A DNA stretch of 52,439 nt from Mycolicibacterium bacteremicum (GTDB lineage: Bacteria > Actinomycetota > Actinomycetes > Mycobacteriales > Mycobacteriaceae). The notes under the pieces were generated by a model. The model had not been told where the DNA came from. It ran no database searches and saw only the letters and a list, made by a program, of their open reading frames with translations. Location of the stretch: NCBI RefSeq assembly GCF_002086115.1, contig NZ_MVHJ01000033.1:1-52439 (forward strand). Reading direction: 5' to 3'. Of this stretch, positions 1-6,297 are shown in pieces (position 1 is the stretch's first letter; the number at the start of each line of letters is the position of its first letter). The translations under genes were made by a program, and so were the position numbers.

Positions 1-338
1 CCCGATCTCGGAGATGTGCATCTCGATGTCGTGGGTGCGGTAGTCGTGACCGCGGTTGGCGTGGAACGTGCCGCGGGGGGGCGTCGGTGTGTGCGGGCGG
101 TGGCCCTGTTCCCTCCGGCTGGGCAGTCACGCCCTCGGTGTTCGGGGCCTGCCCATTGCCGGTCCTTGGGGTCTGTTCCTGGTTTGTGGCCAAGGTCCCA
201 GAGTTGCCCGGGGTTGATGGGTGTCTGGCATCGCCAGCAGATCGCTTGGCCGGCTTCAACGATGGGTGCCCAGGCTTGGCGTTTTCTTCGATGGACGTTG
301 TCGTAGCCGCGTTGGCTGTTAGTGCCTGGTTTGGGCAT
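1..338 (-). CDS. HNH endonuclease, partial at window edge
   Basis: The frame is open from an ATG at 338 to the window edge. The N-terminal 85 codons read as a phage HNH nuclease: an RGY motif near the start, a CWRCQ Cys pair, a WDLGH stretch carrying the first catalytic His region, and a GPEH...N tail. Small HNH proteins of this type usually sit next to the terminase genes, which would lie further left. The start overlaps the stop of the preceding gene as TGATG. After about residue 85 the translation becomes Arg/Pro/Thr-rich and unconvincing, and another frame reads better past a run of seven G at 75-81. The gene may therefore end nearby, or the sequence may carry a one-base error there. Confidence 0.72.
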   Translation of the reverse strand, partial: MPKPGTNSQRGYDNVHRRKRQAWAPIVEAGQAICWRCQTPINPGQLWDLGHKPGTDPKDRQWAGPEHRGRDCPAGGNRATARTHRRPPAARSTPTAVTTTAPTTSRCTSPRS

Positions 339-538
339 CAGATTTGCCTGAACTTGAACCCAGTGGCTTTCTCTAGGGTTTCGCACAGTGCTTTGGCGAG
401 GATGGTTCGGATGCCGGGTGGCATGTCGGCTGCACGGATGGGGGAAGCTACAGCGGGTGGTGTGGGTGGTGCCTGCCAGTCGGAGACTTCACCGTCAAAC
501 TGGACTGTCCCGTCAACCTCGACCCGGATGTGCGCCAT
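338..538 (-). CDS. Small phage protein, function unknown (66 aa)
   Basis: ATG start, with TGATG-type one-base overlaps at both ends (upstream gene stop at 538, downstream HNH start at 338). This argues strongly for a real gene in a translationally coupled string. The N-terminus looks like a beta-strand (IRVEVDGTVQF), the middle is Pro-rich and the C-terminus is a predicted helix. No family was recognised and no Cys motif or membrane segment is visible. Confidence 0.7.
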   Translation of the reverse strand: MAHIRVEVDGTVQFDGEVSDWQAPPTPPAVASPIRAADMPPGIRTILAKALCETLEKATGFKFRQI

Positions 539-975
539 CAGCTGTTCCTGATGGCGTCGAGTGAGTCTTGGGAAATGATGTATCCCTCACCATCGGCAGT
601 GATCATGGCACGAAACAGTCGGTTCCCTGACGGGTCGTAGAACCATTTGCGCTCATGGCGTTTGCCGCCGTCTGCTGCGCGCAACGCCTTCAGTTCGGCG
701 CGGTCCTCCGCTAACTGGGTAGCGTCGACGCGGGCCACATTGAACTCTGACTCTTCGAGGGCGTAGACCGCCTCCATGAACAGGCGTGGGAACTCCGGTG
801 CTGGGATGCCAAGTTCTTCCCGGTCTTCTTCGGAGATGTTGTCGGGGACTTCGTACGGCCCGAACAAACCACACAAGTTCAGCGGGCGAACATCGGATCC
901 GGGGCTTCCGTCGCCGGGGTGCGTCAACGTCGCCAAACGGGGAGCAACCCGCTCAGCCAAAGCGTCAACATCCAC
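538..975 (-). CDS. Phage protein, function unknown (145 aa)
   Basis: GTG start at 975, inside the last codons of the upstream gene (11-base overlap). The stop is shared with the ATG of the next gene. The protein is acidic in its first two thirds and ends in a KWFYDPSGNRLFRAM...DGEGYIIS stretch that looks like a small beta-sheet domain. No known domain was recognised. The position in the leftward string suggests co-expression with its neighbours. Confidence 0.7.
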   Translation of the reverse strand: MDVDALAERVAPRLATLTHPGDGSPGSDVRPLNLCGLFGPYEVPDNISEEDREELGIPAPEFPRLFMEAVYALEESEFNVARVDATQLAEDRAELKALRAADGGKRHERKWFYDPSGNRLFRAMITADGEGYIISQDSLDAIRNS

Positions 976-1225
976 GGGTGCGGCCCCACAGTTTCGGTTC
1001 CGGCCCTACGACCTTCCGCGCGAATTCCCTGGCGGATTCCCTCATTGCCTGGTGTTCGGCCTCGAATTTCGCCAGATCACTTTGGTACGCAGTACCCGGT
1101 GCAGCATCGTCCCAGTCCGCTCGGTTGACGACGTTGAGCGTCACATTCTGGTGTGGACGACGCGTTTCCACGCGCTCAAGGACCCGATCCGCCACATAGT
1201 CGATCACTCGGTCGATGAGCTTCAT
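965..1225 (-). CDS. Phage protein, function unknown (86 aa)
   Basis: ATG start overlapping the stop of the 59-codon gene upstream (ATGA). The product is helical and highly charged, with VADRVLERVETRR at the N-terminus and EAEHQAMRESAREFARK in the C-terminal half, consistent with a small helical or coiled-coil protein. A strong purine-rich site (CCCAGGAGGAAAC) lies just before the ATG. No family was recognised. Confidence 0.7.
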   Translation of the reverse strand: MKLIDRVIDYVADRVLERVETRRPHQNVTLNVVNRADWDDAAPGTAYQSDLAKFEAEHQAMRESAREFARKVVGPEPKLWGRTRGC

Positions 1226-1401
1226 GTTTCCTCCTGGGCTGTGCGAGGCAACTGATCCAACAAGTCGTTCAAATCCCGCTCAGCGATGTCCATGACGAGG
1301 TCGTTGCCGTCGAATCGGGCGCGTTTCAGGTTGGTGTAGCAGCGGGTGATGCGCGCTTCTAACCGTGTGCGGGCTGCGACTTGGGCGGGGGTTGGTGACA
1401 T
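1222..1401 (-). CDS. Small phage protein, function unknown (59 aa)
   Basis: Read directly from the DNA: ATG at 1401, stop TGA overlapping the next gene's ATG as ATGA. The site GGGAGG lies about 10 bases before the ATG. The product starts MSPTPAQVAARTRLEAR and is predicted all-helical, with an acidic C-terminal half (ERDLNDLLDQ). It is the first gene after a 224-base non-coding stretch, so it may head a separate leftward transcript. No family was recognised. Confidence 0.65.
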   Translation of the reverse strand: MSPTPAQVAARTRLEARITRCYTNLKRARFDGNDLVMDIAERDLNDLLDQLPRTAQEET

Positions 1402-1625
1402 GACGAACCTCCCGCAGCAAACAGGGGTGTAACCGTTGGATAGCGGTCAGAACGGGATTCGACCAGCCTGCGAGGCGGTCCAGCTAAGTAAGGGCGGCCA
1501 GCAGGGGAACAGGGGGAGACCCGTCGATAAGATCGGGATTTTCACACACTGCTGGTGCCGATGTTTATCGTGCCACATAAACGCCATTCTTGCGACCATT
1601 CCCGTGCACGTGAGTCCACGCGTGT
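1402..1625. other. Non-coding interval with inverted repeat; possible leftward promoter region
   Basis: This is one of the longest gene-free stretches in the left half of the prophage. It contains the inverted repeat at 1563-1582 (listed separately) and a tRNA-like fragment around 1440-1475 that does not fold as a whole tRNA. No convincing -35/-10 pair was identified. Its place just upstream of the last genes before the missing late region fits a regulatory boundary. Confidence 0.4.
1563..1582. repeat. Inverted repeat GTTTAT-N8-ATAAAC
   Basis: Perfect 6-base arms (GTTTAT and ATAAAC) flank CGTGCCAC in a non-coding interval. The AT-rich arms stand out against the GC-rich surroundings, as an operator or protein-binding site would. 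No second copy was noticed in the window, so this could equally be chance. Confidence 0.35.
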
Positions 1626-2288
1626 CTATTCGAGTACACCAGCGGGTAGGTCGTAGCCCATGACGCGGGCCAAATGCTGGAAATAGGAGGGCGCCCATTC
1701 GTGGTGGCAGTTCTGGCATACACAACCGGTGGGGCCGATCTGCAATGCGGATTGGCGGACGGTTTCGCCGCCGCTGTTCTTGCGGTACACGATCGCCACA
1801 TCGCAGGCAGGGCACGGGTTGGGGAGGGTCCATTTGGGGGCGGGGTTGAGCAGGGTGGTGATGGATTCGCACCAGGATCGGATGTTGGTGGCGATCTGCT
1901 CGATGGCCCTCACGTCTTGGGGTCGCCACGACCTGCCTTCAAGTGCCTGCAACCGGATGATGGTGATGGGTGCGATGTGGGGTTGTGAGGCGTCGATGAG
2001 GGGTTTCGGTTCCCAGATGGCGATGGCGGTGTCGATCTCAGCTTTCAGCTCCGCAGCGTCCAAGCACATGGGGGGTGAGGACTGCGGCACCCGGGATGCG
2101 TTTCCCTGCCCACCGGGTACAGCGTCCAAGAGTTGGTCGTAGAGGGAATCAACCCATTCGATGCGGTTGGTGCCGTCGTCCATCTCACGGTTCTTCGGTT
2201 TCGGTTCGATCAACGCCGATACCGCGTTGGACAGCTCGACCTTGGCGGCCGGCAGGTTGCCGTCCTCGTCGGTGATGGGTTGGGCCAC
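1626..2288 (-). CDS. Phage protein with C-terminal zinc ribbon (220 aa)
   Basis: The GTG at 2288 is chosen over ATGs at 2312 and 2306 because a perfect GGAGGT lies six bases before it. The N-terminal 150 residues are helical (an EIDTAIAIW helix, QALEGRSWRPQDVRAIEQIATNIRSW). The C-terminus carries two Cys pairs (CPAC and CQNC, about 33 residues apart) that look like a zinc ribbon, followed by HHEW. Similar helical plus zinc-ribbon proteins are common in mycobacteriophage genomes and have no known function. It ends at the 224-base non-coding interval. Confidence 0.75.
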   Translation of the reverse strand: MAQPITDEDGNLPAAKVELSNAVSALIEPKPKNREMDDGTNRIEWVDSLYDQLLDAVPGGQGNASRVPQSSPPMCLDAAELKAEIDTAIAIWEPKPLIDASQPHIAPITIIRLQALEGRSWRPQDVRAIEQIATNIRSWCESITTLLNPAPKWTLPNPCPACDVAIVYRKNSGGETVRQSALQIGPTGCVCQNCHHEWAPSYFQHLARVMGYDLPAGVLE

Positions 2289-2358
2289 AGCTACACCTCC
2301 ACGCATGGGCATGATTTTACCTGCTTATCAACGGTTTTCGTGTCCAGGCGCGGCGCGG

Positions 2359-2712
2359 TCACTGCTGCTCCCCTGGTCGGATGACGCTGATCAGATAGTC
2401 GATGTCAGCCGCTTCTAGGACGAGGTATCGGGTTTCGGGTTCCCGACAGTCATGGCGGGTGGGTGCGGTTTCGATTGGGTATGACGCGGTCGGGTCGTTC
2501 CACATGATGTCCAGGCGGTCGAACGGCGTTCCGGTTTCGTCGTCGGATTCGGGCCAGGCGATGGAATGTTCCCAAAACCCGGATGGTTTCCGGTCGCGGA
2601 TGATGGTTTCGCCCTTGATTGCGAGGTCCTGGAAACACCACTGCTGTTGCAGTTCGGCGAATAGCGTCCCTGGGGGCAGGGTCAGCATCTCGGCCTGCTT
2701 AACGAGTCTCAT
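2359..2712 (-). CDS. Phage protein, function unknown (117 aa)
   Basis: ATG at 2712 overlaps the upstream stop (ATGA). The product mixes helices and strands and has several Trp residues (QQQWCFQDL, SGFWEHSIAWPE, DIMWNDP). No known domain, Cys motif or membrane segment was recognised. The next gene downstream starts 71 bases past its stop, an unusually loose gap for this string. Confidence 0.65.
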   Translation of the reverse strand: MRLVKQAEMLTLPPGTLFAELQQQWCFQDLAIKGETIIRDRKPSGFWEHSIAWPESDDETGTPFDRLDIMWNDPTASYPIETAPTRHDCREPETRYLVLEAADIDYLISVIRPGEQQ

Positions 2713-2939
2713 ACCAGTTCTCCATCGTGCAGTTCGGTCTTGATGACGGTCATCTCGTCGTAGTAGCAGCTGTACACAACGTCACGTTGATATCTGGTTT
2801 CCCCTTCGTATCCGGCTGGTCCATCCATGAAGGCGTCTCGTCGTCGCTTCGCTTCGGCAACGCGAAGAACCTCCGCTGATTCCGGCTTGATTGCGGCGCC
2901 GATGACTTCTCGATCTCGCATCACCACGTGGATGTTCAT
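2709..2939 (-). CDS. Small phage protein, function unknown (76 aa)
   Basis: The start MNIHVVMRD at 2939 is chosen because the sequence before it (CACGAAAGGCCCAACCA) is the same leader that precedes the next gene upstream at 3342. The longer frame to 2987 would read into that repeated leader. The product begins with a beta strand, then a basic helix (EVLRVAEAKRRRDAF), then a Tyr-rich stretch (RYQRDVVYSCYYDEM). Function unknown. Confidence 0.65.
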   Translation of the reverse strand: MNIHVVMRDREVIGAAIKPESAEVLRVAEAKRRRDAFMDGPAGYEGETRYQRDVVYSCYYDEMTVIKTELHDGELV

Positions 2940-3066
2940 TGGTTGGGCCTTTCGTGGTTGCAGTGGGGAAGCCAACACCGAGGACACGTCGGAGAGGCAG
3001 TTAGGAACGACGCCTGGACGGCGAGGATCTGGGACAGATCAGACATCAGCGGCGTTCCCTGATGTC
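2937..3066 (-). repeat. Duplicated leader/hairpin cassette, copy A
   Basis: Similar along its length to 3340-3468. Both copies run, on the minus strand, from the last codons of one gene (encoding DIRERR and stop) through the gap to the ATG of the next gene. A perfect 8-base inverted repeat GACATCAG/CTGATGTC (3042-3066) spans the stop codon. A second one, GATCTG/CAGATC, follows at about 3026-3040 in this copy only. The leader ends in the motif AAAGGCCCAACC, which supplies the ribosome binding site. Confidence 0.8.
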
Positions 3067-3342
3067 GTCGTCATTGTCTGAGCCGAACATGTACCGGTGC
3101 CGATAGCTGGCGAACAACCCTGCGCTGGCATCTGCGCGCTTGGCGGACACATCGGCAGCAGCCAGGCACCGCTCGTCTTCGGGATCGCCATGGTCAGGGC
3201 AAAAAGGGTGGAACTGGCCCGGTTCGACCATGCCGTTGTAGGTGTAGAGCGCCCCGCAAAGGCAGTCGCCGCCGTAGCGCGTGAACCCTTCTGGGTCGAT
3301 TTCATCGGCGACGGAAGCCGAATCACGACTCGTTTCGCTCAT
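3046..3342 (-). CDS. Cys-rich small phage protein (98 aa)
   Basis: ATG at 3342 follows an AAAGGCC site. The N-terminal half holds CLCG and, further on, HPFCPDHGDPEDERC, giving four Cys and several His that could bind zinc. The C-terminus is acidic (GSDNDDDIRERR). The last codons and stop form the 5' part of the cassette A hairpin. It shares its DIRERR tail with the gene at 3448. No family was recognised. Confidence 0.65.
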   Translation of the reverse strand: MSETSRDSASVADEIDPEGFTRYGGDCLCGALYTYNGMVEPGQFHPFCPDHGDPEDERCLAAADVSAKRADASAGLFASYRHRYMFGSDNDDDIRERR

Positions 3343-3468
3343 GGTTGGGCCTTTCGTGGTTGCAGGAGGTCCCCCAACAACGAGGACACGTAGGAGAAGC
3401 GGCTAAAAAAGATGCCTGGAGGGTGAGGATCTGGGCCAACTCAGACATCAGCGGCGCTCCCTGATGTC
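3340..3468 (-). repeat. Duplicated leader/hairpin cassette, copy B
   Basis: Second copy of the cassette at 2937-3066. The 8-base arms GACATCAG (3444-3451) and CTGATGTC (3461-3468) are perfectly conserved and differ from copy A only in the loop. The leader AAAGGCCCAACC ahead of the start codon at 3342 is identical. The second short inverted repeat of copy A is lost here (GATCTGGGCCAACTC). Confidence 0.8.
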
Positions 3469-3612
3469 CCGCAGCACGTCGATTTCGCCGGTCCATCGGA
3501 TGTCGGTTTCACCGTCGAAGGCGTGGTGATCTGAGTGATGGTTGAGGCTGCGGGTGCAGACAGCAACCACCTTGCCGTGCTCGTCGTAATGCACCGCTTT
3601 GCATTGGCTCAT
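3448..3612 (-). CDS. Small phage protein, function unknown (54 aa)
   Basis: The start MSQCKAVHYDEHGK at 3612 is chosen because AAAGGA lies nine bases before it. The longer frame reads through Pro/Arg-rich translation of the intergenic leader. Two Cys (SQCKA and AVCTRS) and several His (NHHSDHHAF) suggest a possible metal site. The C-terminus VLRDIRERR is shared with the gene at 3046 and belongs to the duplicated cassette. Confidence 0.6.
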   Translation of the reverse strand: MSQCKAVHYDEHGKVVAVCTRSLNHHSDHHAFDGETDIRWTGEIDVLRDIRERR

Positions 3613-3661
3613 CGGTGGTCCTTTGGGGTTGGGGTGAGGGTGTAACCAATCGCAACGGGGT

Positions 3662-4099
3662 TCACGGCTGGTCCTGGTGTTCCACCGCAGCAGCAGCCCC
3701 GGTAGTAGCGGCGATTGCCTCACGATGCCTACGGTCGTGAATGCCGCGTTCTTCCTGGCAATCCGGGCATTCGTCGCTGTACCAAACCGTCGTCAACCGC
3801 TGATGAGGGATGAACTCCGCATGGTGCGCCGGAACCTCTTCCAAGCCGCGTTGAACCATGATCCGGGGAACGTCTTCAACGAAGACCGGGATTGTCTGCG
3901 TTTCAGGTTCGAGGGCGTCGGGGAGTTGGGTTACCGCCACACCAGACAAACCCAACAACACGTCAGCGAGATGGGCGGTCCAAGGCTCCGCGTCGTCGAT
4001 CTCCCAAGCGTCTTCCCCCGCCCCGCACAGGCATCGACCGAACGGTGTCAGCAGGTGTGCTCGGAGTGTGTCGGTGAGGACGGACCTAACCCCACTCAC
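3662..4099 (-). CDS. Phage protein with CPDC motif (145 aa), paralogue of the 5285-5662 gene
   Basis: The GTG at 4099 overlaps the upstream stop as GTGA and is preceded by GGAGG, so it is preferred to the ATG at 4165. The C-terminal 60 residues (IPVFVEDVPR, RGLEEVPAHHAEF, then CPDCQEERGIHDRR) match the 125-residue gene at 5285-5662 almost position for position. The N-terminal parts differ. The CPDC and an upstream CLCG could bind zinc. Function unknown. The two genes look like a phage-internal duplication with exchanged N-termini. Confidence 0.75.
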   Translation of the reverse strand: MSGVRSVLTDTLRAHLLTPFGRCLCGAGEDAWEIDDAEPWTAHLADVLLGLSGVAVTQLPDALEPETQTIPVFVEDVPRIMVQRGLEEVPAHHAEFIPHQRLTTVWYSDECPDCQEERGIHDRRHREAIAATTGAAAAVEHQDQP

Positions 4100-4404
4100 G
4101 CCGACACCTCCGCGATATGCGCGTCCATGTCCGGGACTACAGCCCCGCACTTGCAGCGCGGCCACATCGTTCGAGTCGGGTCCACGCTGTACGAAACGCC
4201 GGTCGAATCTGTCTGGTAATGCTCGCGACTGACGATGCCCGGGGCGTACTCACGCAGGTAGGACAAGGCGAGCCGGACGCCCTCTGCCTTCCCGGTGAGC
4301 CGCTGACCCTCCATCGCATACGCAGCTTTTGCCGCAAGGATGCGCAGTTCCAGGTCGGCCTTCTCCAGGCGTTCGTTCAGGTCACTGATTTGCTCAGCGT
4401 TCAT
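4096..4404 (-). CDS. Phage protein with CKCG motif (102 aa)
   Basis: ATG start, 11-base overlap with the upstream gene, GTGA coupling to the downstream gene. The N-terminal half is a long helix (QISDLNERLEKADLELRILAAKAAYAM), probably a coiled coil. The C-terminus carries WPRCKCGAVVPDMDAHIAEV, a single Cys pair followed by a His-containing helix. The same kind of module occurs in the gene at 13554. Function unknown. Confidence 0.7.
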   Translation of the reverse strand: MNAEQISDLNERLEKADLELRILAAKAAYAMEGQRLTGKAEGVRLALSYLREYAPGIVSREHYQTDSTGVSYSVDPTRTMWPRCKCGAVVPDMDAHIAEVSA

Positions 4405-4693
4405 CGTGGTTGGCCTTTCGGTTAGAGGGAACAGCCGCCAACTCGTCGGACGTGTACAAGTAGCGGGCGGTCAGGCACGGCCAATCAACCGGGCCGAGAC
4501 AGTGATTGCACACCGTCCGGTTGTCGCCGCCGGGGTAGTCACGCGTGAACGGGCGGTGAATGTCCCGTAAGGGGGCGAGCGCTTCGCTTGCAGCCGCAAT
4601 TGCCAGAGCGCCCTCACTCAGTTGCGGCTCACCGCGGCCCCATCCTTCGCGGCTCCATGCGCGCTTCGCTGCTTCGATCGCTGGGTCACTCAT
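4394..4693 (-). CDS. Phage protein with HCLGP motif (99 aa), paralogue of the 12915-13217 gene
   Basis: The start MSDPAIEAA at 4693 overlaps the upstream gene by 8 bases. The longer frame to 4726 is Pro-rich and lies inside that gene. The C-terminal region (IHRPF...CNHCLGPVDWPC.TARYLYTSDEL) matches the protein encoded at 12915-13217 (LHRPF...CAHCLGPISWPC.TARLVYAEDEL), about 8 kb away. Two Cys pairs suggest zinc binding. The N-terminal half contains a short helical domain in both. Function unknown. Confidence 0.72.
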   Translation of the reverse strand: MSDPAIEAAKRAWSREGWGRGEPQLSEGALAIAAASEALAPLRDIHRPFTRDYPGGDNRTVCNHCLGPVDWPCLTARYLYTSDELAAVPSNRKANHDER

Positions 4694-4937
4694 GGGTGGT
4701 GTCTCCGGGGTTAGAGGGAGCGGCAAGGGCGTCTTCCATCTGCCAGGTATCGGCGAGAAAACGCATGGACGACGGGGAGATGGGCTCGTTCTGGGAGATG
4801 CCTACGGTCGGGCATTCCTTGCGGAACCGGACGTTCACTGCGTCCATCACGTCCGCTGCTATCCGCATCCGCATCGGGAACGGGAGACGGTCGAATCCCA
4901 CCATGACGGGCTCGGGTAGGTCGGTCAGTTCACTCAT
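4686..4937 (-). CDS. Small phage protein, function unknown (83 aa)
   Basis: The start MSELTDLPEPV at 4937 sits within the last codons of the zinc-finger gene upstream (8-base overlap). The longer frame to 5003 would overlap it heavily. The product has a basic helix (FPMRMRIAADVMDAVNVRFRKE) and an acidic C-terminus (GDTTHE). No domain was recognised. Confidence 0.65.
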   Translation of the reverse strand: MSELTDLPEPVMVGFDRLPFPMRMRIAADVMDAVNVRFRKECPTVGISQNEPISPSSMRFLADTWQMEDALAAPSNPGDTTHE

Positions 4938-5253
4938 CGTCGTCTGCCCATCGGTCGTCACCTTCGCCTGAGAATCCCCAGCACGGGTACGCACGGCCGG
5001 CATTCACCAACCCGACTGACTCGGGTGGGAGGCAGTGTCGGGTGTCGTTGGTGTGGGAGCCGGTGCGGTGCTTGTCGAACGCCGTCAGCCCTGTGAAGGT
5101 GCGATGGCACGCGCCGCAGTGAGCCGTCTTGAATCCTCCCCACCGGTTCGGGCATCGGGCACAGCCGTGCGTTCCGGCGGTCAGGATCGAATTCTGAGCC
5201 ACTTTTGGGCCTTCCGGGTAGTCCTGGGTGGGTTGGGGGCTGTGTGTGGTCAT
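4930..5253 (-). CDS. FDXHR-type putative zinc-binding phage protein (107 aa)
   Basis: The start MTTHSPQPTQD at 5253 is preceded by GGGAGGG. Central region: CARCPNRWGG, HCGACHRTF and TAFDKHRTGSH, the signature of the small phage zinc-binding proteins named for an F-D-x-H-R motif. It has two Cys pairs plus His residues in a zinc-finger-like arrangement. This family occurs widely in actinophages with unknown function, possibly nucleic-acid binding. The C-terminus is acidic (GEGDDRWADDDE). Confidence 0.78.
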   Translation of the reverse strand: MTTHSPQPTQDYPEGPKVAQNSILTAGTHGCARCPNRWGGFKTAHCGACHRTFTGLTAFDKHRTGSHTNDTRHCLPPESVGLVNAGRAYPCWGFSGEGDDRWADDDE

Positions 5254-5284
5254 GAGCGGCCCTCCCGGCGGGCTCTGTGGGCTG

Positions 5285-5662
5285 TCAGGCATTCGGGTCA
5301 CCCCCAACAACACGCGAGACCGCTTCAGCACGACCCTCACGAATCCGGCGGTCGTGAACGCCGTGCTCCTCTCGGCAATCCGGGCAATCTTCGGAATGCC
5401 AGACAGAGGCCAGGCGGGTGTGGGGAATCCACTCGGCGTGCTGGGCCGGGACCTGCTCCAGGCCGCGCCACACCAACTCAGGTGGGTCATCGTTGACGAA
5501 CACAGGCACCGTTTCGGCGTGCTCAGCCAAACCAAGCGCCTGGACCAGATGTGCGGCGAGACCCCCGGCGATGTCCACGGGTCCGGGAAGCACAAGCCAC
5601 GGATGGTTGGGCCAACTCCGGATTGCTTCGAGGATGCGTTGCTCGGGCGTTTGGTCAGCCAT
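5285..5662 (-). CDS. Phage protein with CPDC motif (125 aa), paralogue of the 3662-4099 gene
   Basis: ATG at 5662 overlaps the upstream stop. The C-terminal two thirds (VPVFVNDDPPELVWRGLEQVPAQHAEWIP, then CPDCREEHGVHDRR) is clearly related to the gene at 3662-4099. The N-terminal 40 residues (EQRILEAIRSWPNHPW) are unrelated to that gene. A single CPDC pair with following His could bind a metal. Function unknown. Confidence 0.75.
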   Translation of the reverse strand: MADQTPEQRILEAIRSWPNHPWLVLPGPVDIAGGLAAHLVQALGLAEHAETVPVFVNDDPPELVWRGLEQVPAQHAEWIPHTRLASVWHSEDCPDCREEHGVHDRRIREGRAEAVSRVVGGDPNA

Positions 5663-5924
5663 TTTCGGTTCCTCCCTCGCGGCGTTCCCGGACCTTCGCC
5701 AACACCTCGGCTATCAACCTGCGGCCCCGTGCGGCAGCCGGCCGGAAATCCACATGCGCACACACCAACGCACCCTGATAGCCGTCGCTGTCACACAGGC
5801 CGCACCCGGCGATCGCTGCGGCTCGTTGCTCGGCAGCCCACAACCTGTCCGGTTCCCAACCAGACTCAGGATGGTGTTCCGGCTCGGTGGTGGGGTCGTC
5901 GGACTCACCAAAACGATCAGGCAT
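5655..5924 (-). CDS. Small phage protein with CGLC motif (89 aa)
   Basis: ATG at 5924, 8-base overlaps at both ends. Central GCGLCDSDGYQG...VCAHVD gives three Cys and a His in a zinc-binding arrangement. The C-terminal helix is basic (GRRLIAEVLAKVRERR). Acidic N-terminus. A role in nucleic-acid binding is possible but unproven. Confidence 0.7.
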   Translation of the reverse strand: MPDRFGESDDPTTEPEHHPESGWEPDRLWAAEQRAAAIAGCGLCDSDGYQGALVCAHVDFRPAAARGRRLIAEVLAKVRERREGGTENG

Positions 5925-6297
5925 CAGCAGACCCTTCTGCGTCCGCCCAACCCGACACCCACCGAGACACCACGCTCAGCTCATGCGTTGTCCCGGCGAT
6001 CTTCCGGGCCACCGGCACATCGAAAGCCTCAAGGATGGTCCACTTGCCAGTACCGAGATGTGTGTACTTGAACTGTGTCTCGGGCTCCAGGTAACCCAAA
6101 GCCACGTTGACCGCTGCGGCGACATGTTGCCGGTGCGCGTCCAGTCCAGCCTCGTTGAGGGCCTCAGAAACCCAGTCGCACCCGCTGCAACCTGTGAGGT
6201 TCCGCAATGCACCGGGCATGCGCGGGTGCTTGATCCGCTTAGAAGCGATCTGATGGGTTTGGATCGTCTCGGCGATGATCACGACGGCGTCAGGCAC
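5917..6297 (-). CDS. Phage protein with CSGC motif (126 aa)
   Basis: The GTG at 6297 is chosen: AAGGGAG precedes it, and the start overlaps the end of the replication gene by 8 bases. The longer frame to 6384 would overlap that gene by about 95 bases. The product has CSGCDWVSEALNEAGLDAHRQHVAAAV, a Cys pair followed by a His-rich helix, then a beta-rich C-terminus (LEPETQFKYTHLGTGKWTI). Small helix-plus-Cys-pair phage proteins of this style are often Cys-ligand metal binders; function unknown. Confidence 0.68.
   Translation of the reverse strand: MPDAVVIIAETIQTHQIASKRIKHPRMPGALRNLTGCSGCDWVSEALNEAGLDAHRQHVAAAVNVALGYLEPETQFKYTHLGTGKWTILEAFDVPVARKIAGTTHELSVVSRWVSGWADAEGSADA

Noticed and set aside
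1436..1480. tRNA-like fragment on the minus strand
   Set aside because: It has a GGTCGAATCCC T-loop-like piece and a CTCGCAG loop-like piece, but the stems do not pair, there is no variable region and no acceptor stem, so it is not called a tRNA.
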